A stretch of 10,956 bases of DNA from Actinomycetota bacterium (GTDB lineage Bacteria; Actinomycetota; Thermoleophilia; Miltoncostaeales; Miltoncostaeaceae). Below the pieces are notes generated by a model. The model worked only from the letters and a program-made list of their open reading frames with translations. It was not told the DNA's origin and did no database searches. Below are positions 7,110 through 10,956 of the stretch, piece by piece. Numbering within the stretch: position 1 is the first letter of the stretch; each line of letters opens with the position of its first letter. The stretch spans positions 1-10,956 of the forward strand of contig SYFI01000125.1 of assembly GCA_005800465.1 (NCBI GenBank). The letters are read 5' to 3'. The translations under genes were made by a program, and so were the position numbers.

Positions 7110-7814
7110 TTAGCGGCTGCTGCTGCCTCCCCCAAAGATCTGGAGGAAGAACAGGAACACGTTGAAGATGTCGAGGAAGATGCCAAGCGCGATCGGTACC
7201 GCGACGTTGCCGGTTGTGCTGCGCTTCAGGCGCTGGAAGTCGAAGGCCGTCCAGAAGGCGAAAATGACCAGACCGAGGATGGCCCAGATCATCTGACCAC
7301 CCGGGATCTGGACAAAGATCATCACGATGCCGAACACGATGAGCCCGATAAGCGCCCAGAAGAAGAACCGCACGTAGGGTGCGAGATCGCGTCGGGTGGC
7401 GTAGCCCCAGGCACCGAAGCCGGCGATGAACAGCGCAGTCGCGCCAGCCGCCTGCCACAGCACCTGTGCACCGTTGGCCGCCACGTAGTAGTTGAGCGTG
7501 GGCCCCACCGCGAGGCCGAGCACGAGGCCGACGGCAAACAGCAGGCCCATGCCGAGGGCCCCGCTCTGCCTCTTGATGAATCCGCTCGCGAGGATCATTC
7601 CCAACGCCACGATCCAGAAAATGATGCCGATACCCGAGCTCAGATCCTTACCGATAAAGGCCCCGAGCGCGGTAAATGCGCAGGTGACACCAACCAGGAA
7701 CATGACGCGCGAGAAAAGGATCTTCTGCGTGACTTTTTCGAGTTCCACTGCCTGGGCCTGCCCGGCGGCGGCCGCCCGGTCGTACCAGCCTGTCTCAGGG
7801 GTTTTCTCGGCCAT
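7110..7814 (-). CDS. Bax inhibitor-1 / YccA-YetJ family membrane protein
   Basis: This 234-aa protein of the TMBIM/BI-1 superfamily has about seven hydrophobic segments from residue 33 to the end. The final blocks FWTAFDFQRLKRS and IALGIFLDIFNVFLFFLQIFGGG are strongly diagnostic. Asp192 and Asp215, 23 residues apart in the last two helices, correspond to the di-aspartyl pH/Ca2+ sensor described in Bacillus YetJ, which is known to leak Ca2+; activity here is inferred. In Escherichia coli, the relative YccA interacts with the FtsH protease, which is suggestive beside clpS. The ATG has a good Shine-Dalgarno (AGGAG, 7-base spacer) that includes the last two bases of the clpS stop. It is the middle gene of an operon with clpS upstream and the decarboxylase downstream. 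Confidence 0.93.
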   Translation of the reverse strand: MAEKTPETGWYDRAAAAGQAQAVELEKVTQKILFSRVMFLVGVTCAFTALGAFIGKDLSSGIGIIFWIVALGMILASGFIKRQSGALGMGLLFAVGLVLGLAVGPTLNYYVAANGAQVLWQAAGATALFIAGFGAWGYATRRDLAPYVRFFFWALIGLIVFGIVMIFVQIPGGQMIWAILGLVIFAFWTAFDFQRLKRSTTGNVAVPIALGIFLDIFNVFLFFLQIFGGGSSSR

Positions 7815-7821
7815 GCGGCCT

Positions 7822-7826
7822 CTCCT
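7822..7826 (-). promoter_or_regulatory. Shine-Dalgarno of the BI-1 gene embedded in the clpS stop
   Basis: On the minus strand the clpS stop TAG (7827-7825) supplies the first two bases of AGGAG (7826-7822). The ATG of the BI-1 gene lies seven bases further on. Ribosomes ending clpS are thus delivered directly to the next start, which supports one operon with coupled translation. Confidence 0.7.
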
Positions 7827-8133
7827 ATCCGTCGATCAGCGGTGCCATACTGAGGCCCGCGCCTTTGAGCTGCTCCCAGATGAGTTCCGCACGCTCCTCA
7901 TCGCCCCGCCACACCGTGGCCTGCCCCTTCTTGTGAATGGTATTTGCGAACACCATCCCCTTGGCGTAGTCCACGTCGGGCACGAACTGCGACAGGATCG
8001 TCGCCACGCCCTCAAAGGTGTTGTGGCTGTCGTTCAACACGATCACCGTCAAGGGGCGGTCGAGCCCGGAACCCGGACCGTCGCCGGTCTCCGCCGGGGC
8101 TACGCACGGTGGCGTGAGGACATTTGAACCCAC
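7825..8133 (-). CDS. clpS: ATP-dependent Clp protease adaptor ClpS
   Basis: This 102-aa adaptor delivers N-degron substrates to the ClpAP/ClpCP protease. A flexible N-terminal extension (1-27, Pro/Gly-rich) precedes the core domain. Core motifs are TVIVLNDSHNTFEGV (29-43) and FANTIHKKGQATVW (62-75). Asn34, Asp35 and His67 match the residues that hold the substrate alpha-amino group (Asn34, Asp35, His66 in E. coli). Asp36 is replaced by Ser, and the gate residue Met40 aligns with Phe40, which may alter the preferred N-terminal residues. No partner clpA or clpC gene is in the window. The start is GTG at 8133 with no Shine-Dalgarno; a -10-like TATCAT exactly seven bases upstream suggests leaderless translation. 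Downstream on the same strand are the BI-1 and decarboxylase genes. Confidence 0.92.
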   Translation of the reverse strand: MGSNVLTPPCVAPAETGDGPGSGLDRPLTVIVLNDSHNTFEGVATILSQFVPDVDYAKGMVFANTIHKKGQATVWRGDEERAELIWEQLKGAGLSMAPLIDG

Positions 8134-8140
8134 GGCAGGG

Positions 8141-8146
8141 ATGATA
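8141..8146 (-). promoter_or_regulatory. candidate -10 box of the clpS operon (leaderless)
   Basis: TATCAT on the minus strand matches TATAAT in five of six positions. It is followed by seven bases (CCCTGCC) and then the clpS GTG, so the start codon would coincide with +1. No Shine-Dalgarno lies before the GTG, consistent with a leaderless message. The -35 region is not recognisable. Confidence 0.55.
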
Positions 8147-8268
8147 GCCCGTGCGATACCGACACCGCATGCCCTCGGGCCAGGTTTTCATGGGCCGACC
8201 GCGTGCGGCGAGGTGGCATTCAGCGCGTCGACGGTCCATCATCCATTAACTCCGCCACTCAACCGATG

Positions 8269-8301
8269 ACGGGAGGTTCGGGTGTCCGAACCTGGCTCCG
8301 T
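8269..8301 (+). repeat. strong hairpin/inverted repeat upstream of the TMEM175-like gene
   Basis: AGGTTCGG (8274-8281) and CCGAACCT (8286-8293) form a perfect 8-bp stem around GTGT. An outer ACGG (8269-8272) pairs with CCGT (8298-8301) across a 1x4 internal loop. The structure ends about 12 bases before the AGGTGAT Shine-Dalgarno of the TMEM175-like gene. No T-tract follows, so it is not an intrinsic terminator. It may be a repressor operator or a 5' leader RNA structure. Confidence 0.6.
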
Positions 8302-8312
8302 GACCGTGAGAC

Positions 8313-8319
8313 AGGTGAT
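8313..8319 (+). promoter_or_regulatory. Shine-Dalgarno of the TMEM175-like gene
   Basis: AGGTGAT matches the anti-Shine-Dalgarno complement well. It is very close to the ATG at 8322 and 11 bases from the ATG at 8331, so the start is uncertain by three codons. Confidence 0.5.
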
Positions 8320-8321
8320 TG

Positions 8322-8912
8322 ATGCCGGATATGAAAACCGATGGGGCCTCGTGCAACACCGCCCGGCTCGAGATGTTCTCGGACTCCGTCATGGCCGTTG
8401 CCATCACGATGATGGTACTGCGTATTGATGTGCCGCAGACGAGCCCGGGCCAGTCGCTCGGTCAGGCGTTCATGCAGACCACGCTGCCCGCCATCATCTA
8501 CTTCCTCGTCACATTCGCGGTGATCGTCATCTTCTGGATAAATCACCACGACCTGTTCATGCGCCTGCCCGAATTCATCCCAATTCGTGCCTTCTGGCTG
8601 AATATGGGCTTTCTGGCCATGATCTGCCTCGTGCCCTTTGGGTTGGAGTTCTTCAACACCCAGAGCGACTCGTACATCACCGTGTCGCTGTACGCCGGGC
8701 TCATGGCGCTGGCCGCCCTCTTCATCGGGGCCATCGCGTGGCAGGTCACGGGACGCTGGCCCGCCTGGACCATCATCAGCATCATCATGTTCCTGCTCGC
8801 AATTCCATTCGCCGCTCTGCTTGGTGGCTGGTGCCTTCTCGTCTGGGGGATCAACCATCCCGTCCAGCGCATGTGGAACGCCCGGCACCCGGACGCTGAC
8901 GCGAACATCTAG
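8322..8912 (+). CDS. TMEM175/DUF1211-family potassium-channel-like membrane protein
   Basis: This 196-aa integral membrane protein has about six hydrophobic segments. The first carries the TMEM175 signature R-x-x-x-F-S-D as RLEMFSDSVMAVAIT (Arg15, Phe19-Asp21). Bacterial members are tetrameric, leak-type cation channels with modest K+ selectivity, with helix 1 lining the pore. The common TLLVL stretch of this helix is TMMVL here. Other helices include PAIIYFLVTFAVIVIFW with the conserved INHHDLF block after it. The ATG at 8322 is chosen because AGGTGAT (8313-8319) lies just upstream. An in-frame TTG at 8319 and an ATG at 8331 are alternatives; the latter has the better spacing to that site. 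It is probably a single-gene transcript: it diverges from clpS, and its stop overlaps the convergent yihY stop. Confidence 0.88.
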   Translation: MPDMKTDGASCNTARLEMFSDSVMAVAITMMVLRIDVPQTSPGQSLGQAFMQTTLPAIIYFLVTFAVIVIFWINHHDLFMRLPEFIPIRAFWLNMGFLAMICLVPFGLEFFNTQSDSYITVSLYAGLMALAALFIGAIAWQVTGRWPAWTIISIIMFLLAIPFAALLGGWCLLVWGINHPVQRMWNARHPDADANI

Positions 8913-9802
8913 GGGAACGCGGGGGCAGGGTCCTCGCGCTCGGCCTCAGCCCCCCTGCCGCGCTGGTGCAGTTCGGCGCTCATTTCACCACCGATAAGGA
9001 TGGTGAGCCCGGTGAGATAGAGAAACACGAGGAAGATGACCACCACACCCAGGCTGCCGTAGACGCGGTTGTACGAGCCGAAGTTATCGACGTACAGGCG
9101 AAAGAGGTTGGCCACGATCAGCCACCCGGCCACTCCCACCACCGCGCCCGGCACCACCTCGCGCCACCGCACGCCATCCGCGTTGGGGGCGAACCGGTAC
9201 AGCAGCACCAGGAACACCCAGAAGATGAGTGCCGCCGTCACAGCGACCAGTAGCTTGGCGGTGACCGTGCCCAGTCCAGATGCGTTCACCTGGTCGAACA
9301 TCCACGTGATGACCATCGGGCCAAGCACCGCCATGATCGTGGTGAGGGCAAATACCACGGCGGTGATGGCGGCGAGCCCGAGCGCCCGAGCCTTTCCGTG
9401 CACCCACGGGCGGTGTGCCCGCCCGAGGGCATCATCGAGCCCATCGGTGATCGATCCGGTGACATTGCCGGCAAGCCACAGGCCGGCGATCAGTCCGATT
9501 GCCAGGAAGATGGCCGACTGGGAGGTGCTGGCCGATGCGGCCTGCAGAAGGCTGTTCAGGAAGTCGGCGACCTGGTCGGGAATGGTGCCCCGGGTGCGGT
9601 TGATCAGCTCGGTGTAGTCGGGTGGGCTGGCGATGAGCCCGAGCACCGATACCAGCACGAACATAAATGGGATGGATGCCAGAAAGGCCACGTAGGCGAA
9701 CTGGCTGGCACGGGCCATCTGCCCATGACGGGTCACCCGTGCGGTCACGGCAACCGTAAGGGCCCACAGCGCCCCTAGGCCACTGGACACCCTGCCAGCC
9801 AC
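8909..9802 (-). CDS. YihY/BrkB-family inner-membrane protein
   Basis: This 297-aa polytopic membrane protein of the YihY/virulence factor BrkB family (UPF0761) has about six membrane helices. Recognisable stretches are ASQFAYVAFLASIPFMFVL near the N-terminus, FLAIGLIAGLWLAGNVTG, the YRFAPNADGVRWREVVPGA block, FGSYNRVYGSLGVVVIFLVFLY and TILIGGEMSAEL close to the end. The molecular function of the family is not settled; it was once mis-called RNase BN. The C-terminal tail is hydrophilic and charged. The start is GTG at 9802, eight bases after the stop of the 89-aa gene, with a weak AGGT that overlaps that stop, suggesting co-transcription and coupling. Its stop shares CTAG with the TMEM175-like gene stop on the other strand. 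Confidence 0.9.
   Translation of the reverse strand: MAGRVSSGLGALWALTVAVTARVTRHGQMARASQFAYVAFLASIPFMFVLVSVLGLIASPPDYTELINRTRGTIPDQVADFLNSLLQAASASTSQSAIFLAIGLIAGLWLAGNVTGSITDGLDDALGRAHRPWVHGKARALGLAAITAVVFALTTIMAVLGPMVITWMFDQVNASGLGTVTAKLLVAVTAALIFWVFLVLLYRFAPNADGVRWREVVPGAVVGVAGWLIVANLFRLYVDNFGSYNRVYGSLGVVVIFLVFLYLTGLTILIGGEMSAELHQRGRGAEAEREDPAPAFP
8924..8959. repeat. inverted repeat just beyond the TMEM175-like stop
   Basis: GGCAGGG (8924-8930) and CCCTGCC (8953-8959) form a 7-bp stem with a 22-base loop, 12 bases after the TMEM175-like stop and inside the yihY C-terminal codons. No T-tract follows. It could mark the 3' end of the plus-strand transcript, or be chance in GC-rich coding DNA. 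Confidence 0.25.
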
Positions 9803-9810
9803 CGACGGAC

Positions 9811-10080
9811 CTACCGCGACTGCGACAGCAGCACAGCCAGGTCGGCGTACGACAGGCCGTCGGACTGCTCGGGGAGACCCAGATCGTGGTCGAGCGCGGC
9901 CGCCAGAGCCCGGGCGCGCGACAGAACCGCGTCATGCACGGGCTGCCCGGGGGCGGCATCGGCGATGCGCTTGGCCTCGTTGCGCAGCTGGTTCAGATCG
10001 GCTGCCGGTGAGTTGAACACCGGCTTCTCGGCCGGGGTCCATGTGGGTGCATCGGTGAGTGCTTCATTCTCGGTAGTCAC
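9811..10080 (-). CDS. hypothetical 89-aa hydrophilic protein
   Basis: I do not recognise this family. The protein is 89 aa, soluble and without signal peptide or membrane segment. Residues 1-26 are Thr/Pro-rich and probably disordered. Residues 27-70 look strongly helical (NQLRNEAKRIADAA, then HDAVLSRARALAAALDHDLG). The tail SYADLAVLLSQSR is another short helix. It lies 27 bases after ppk1 and 8 bases before yihY on the same strand, so it is probably in that operon. A GTG start has no Shine-Dalgarno, but TAGGGT is positioned seven bases upstream, hinting at its own leaderless promoter. It is supported as real by tight spacing on both sides and by the lack of a competing frame with recognisable content. 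The function is unknown. Confidence 0.65.
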   Translation of the reverse strand: MTTENEALTDAPTWTPAEKPVFNSPAADLNQLRNEAKRIADAAPGQPVHDAVLSRARALAAALDHDLGLPEQSDGLSYADLAVLLSQSR

Positions 10081-10087
10081 GCGAAGT

Positions 10088-10093
10088 ACCCTA
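10088..10093 (-). promoter_or_regulatory. candidate -10 box for the 89-aa gene (leaderless)
   Basis: TAGGGT on the minus strand is followed by seven bases (ACTTCGC) and the GTG at 10080. The same hexamer sits in the centre of the toxin-antitoxin dyad. The -35 region would fall inside the end of ppk1, where only a weak TGACGC is seen. It may be an internal operon promoter. Confidence 0.4.
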
Positions 10094-10107
10094 TCGTGCC
10101 CAGGGGG

Positions 10108-10956
10108 TCAGGCGTCATCCCTCGGGCTCGGTGCCGGACGGGGCGCGGCCAGCTCCATCAGGGCCGTCTGGCTCGCGAACGCCGCGATGCCCTCATCGGG
10201 GTGGCGCCGCGCCCATACCCCATCCGGTTGCAGCATCCATGCATTGGCGGTATCGGCAAGCATCAGGTCGATCAGTGCCACCATCTCCTCGGCCAGCACC
10301 GGGTCCTGTACGGGCGTGATGAGCTCGACCCGGTCATCGAGATTGCGTGCCATGAGGTCGGCCGACCCGATGAGCACACGGCGCTCATCACCACTGTCGA
10401 ACGCCAAGATGCGCGAGTGCTCGAGGAAGCTCCCCACCACCGAGGTGACGTGGATGTTCTCACTCACCCCCGGGATTCCGGGCAGGAATCCACAGATACC
10501 GCGCACAAGCACCTCGATGGGCACACCGGCCTGTGACGCACGAAACAGCGCGCGGATGATGGGGCCATCGATAAACGAGTTGAGTTTGAGCCGGATATGA
10601 CCGGGGTATCCGTCGGCCTGCCGGGCGGTCACATGGTCGATGGCCTCGATAATGCGGTCGCGCAGGTGCTCTGGGGCCACCAGCGTCGTGCGATACTCAG
10701 GCGCGTGCGAGAAGCCGGTGAGGTAGTTGAAGAGGTCGGCAACGTCATCCACCACTTCCTCGCGACAGGTGAAGAGCCCGATATCGGTGTAGAGACGCGC
10801 GGTGGTCGGGTGGTAGTTGCCCGTACCGATATGGACGTAACGGCGAAGACGGTTGCCCTCGCGGCGTACAACCAGACACAACTTCGCGTGAGTCTTGAGC
10901 CCGGGCAGGCCGTACACCACGTGCACACCCGCACGCTCCAGTGCCTTGGCCCAGCG
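10108..10956 (-). CDS. ppk1: polyphosphate kinase PPK1, C-terminal part (5' end outside window)
   Basis: The last 282 residues of PPK1 are visible. PPK1 reversibly transfers the terminal phosphate of ATP to polyphosphate. The frame is open to the right edge, starting within RWAKALERAGVHVVYG. Both phospholipase-D-like histidine motifs are present: KTHAKL, whose His matches autophosphorylated His435 of the E. coli enzyme, and FLEHSRILAF, matching His592. The spacing between them is 157 residues, the same as in E. coli. Further blocks are VHIGTGNYHPTTARLYTDIGLF, NYLTGF, RLKLNSFIDGPIIRALFRAS, VRGICGFLPGIPGVSENI and VLIGSADLMARNLDDRVEL. The tail after about residue 250 is Pro/Ala-rich. An 89-aa gene and yihY follow on the same strand. 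The identity is very secure. Confidence 0.96.
   Translation of the reverse strand, partial: RWAKALERAGVHVVYGLPGLKTHAKLCLVVRREGNRLRRYVHIGTGNYHPTTARLYTDIGLFTCREEVVDDVADLFNYLTGFSHAPEYRTTLVAPEHLRDRIIEAIDHVTARQADGYPGHIRLKLNSFIDGPIIRALFRASQAGVPIEVLVRGICGFLPGIPGVSENIHVTSVVGSFLEHSRILAFDSGDERRVLIGSADLMARNLDDRVELITPVQDPVLAEEMVALIDLMLADTANAWMLQPDGVWARRHPDEGIAAFASQTALMELAAPRPAPSPRDDA

Larger units (their letters stand above)
8134..8321. other. divergent intergenic region between clpS and the TMEM175-like gene
   Basis: This is the longest gene-free stretch in the window, about 190 bases. It should carry the clpS-operon promoter on the minus strand and the promoter of the TMEM175-like gene on the plus strand. 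I see a TATCAT box next to clpS and a strong hairpin near the TMEM175-like start. No clear plus-strand -10/-35 pair, riboswitch or small ORF could be recognised. Confidence 0.6.

Noticed and set aside
7106..7186. N-terminal extension of the decarboxylase to an upstream start at 7186
   Set aside because: The added 27 residues are a Ser/Ala-rich string lying inside the BI-1 coding end. Family alignment begins at the Met at 7105, four bases after the BI-1 stop.
6951..7853. 300-codon plus-strand frame opposite the BI-1 and decarboxylase genes
   Set aside because: Its translation is a low-complexity Glu/Asp/His/Arg-rich string with no family motif. It is antisense to two genes with strong family signatures, so it is a GC-bias shadow.
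8269..8301. Hairpin as a rho-independent terminator
   Set aside because: No T-run follows on either strand, and it lies upstream of two divergent genes rather than after a gene.
8259..8888. 209-codon minus-strand frame opposite the TMEM175-like gene
   Set aside because: It is Asp/His/Gly-rich with no recognisable domain, and it mirrors the codons of the clearly recognisable channel gene on the plus strand.
1..10956. CRISPR array, tRNA, rRNA, transposase or phage genes
   Set aside because: I looked for regular direct repeats, cloverleaf-like segments and recombinase or capsid motifs and saw none. The toxin-antitoxin pair is the only accessory-type module.

Overview
The window is high-GC (roughly mid-60s % by eye), almost gap-free bacterial chromosome. 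GTG starts are frequent, and several genes show a TAnnnT -10 box directly in front of the start codon. With the gene types present (DUF4232 lipoprotein, bacterial TMEM175 channel, ClpS, PPK1, an E1 gene followed directly by lpd), this suggests an actinobacterial-type genome. The exact lineage cannot be fixed from the sequence; a deep-branching environmental group such as Thermoleophilia or Acidimicrobiia is only a guess. I see no prophage, insertion sequence, CRISPR array, tRNA or rRNA.

Left part, plus strand (1-2850): the 3' end of a 2-oxoglutarate dehydrogenase E1 gene overlaps a complete dihydrolipoyl dehydrogenase gene by 4 bases. A lipoyl/octanoyl-transfer (LipM/LplA-like) gene follows 5 bases later. 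This is a compact TCA-cycle operon that makes two enzymes of a lipoate-dependent complex and probably the enzyme that attaches the cofactor. No separate E2 gene lies between E1 and lpd.

2864-3516, minus strand: a type II toxin-antitoxin pair, with a Phd/YefM-like antitoxin followed by a PIN-domain VapC toxin. A perfect 10-bp inverted repeat sits over its likely -10 box.

3610-5425, plus strand: a membrane-anchored CapA-family metallophosphatase-like protein, then a DUF4232 lipoprotein. Both are predicted to act outside the membrane.

5432-8133, minus strand: an operon-like run of clpS, a Bax-inhibitor-1 family membrane protein and a benzoylformate-decarboxylase-like ThDP enzyme, with 10-base and 4-base gaps. 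The clpS mRNA looks leaderless. The 8134-8321 gap to the divergent TMEM175-like gene holds a strong hairpin.

8322-10956: a TMEM175/DUF1211 potassium-channel-like gene (plus) meets a YihY/BrkB membrane protein gene (minus) with overlapping stop codons. Upstream of yihY on the minus strand are an unrecognised 89-residue protein and the C-terminal part of polyphosphate kinase PPK1, cut by the window edge.

Most genes are ordinary housekeeping or accessory genes, and I do not see a clearly new defence or mobile system. The best leads are the repeated TAnnnT-N7-GTG start architecture, the clpS/BI-1/decarboxylase gene cluster, the direct E1-lpd junction without E2, and two conspicuous inverted repeats.
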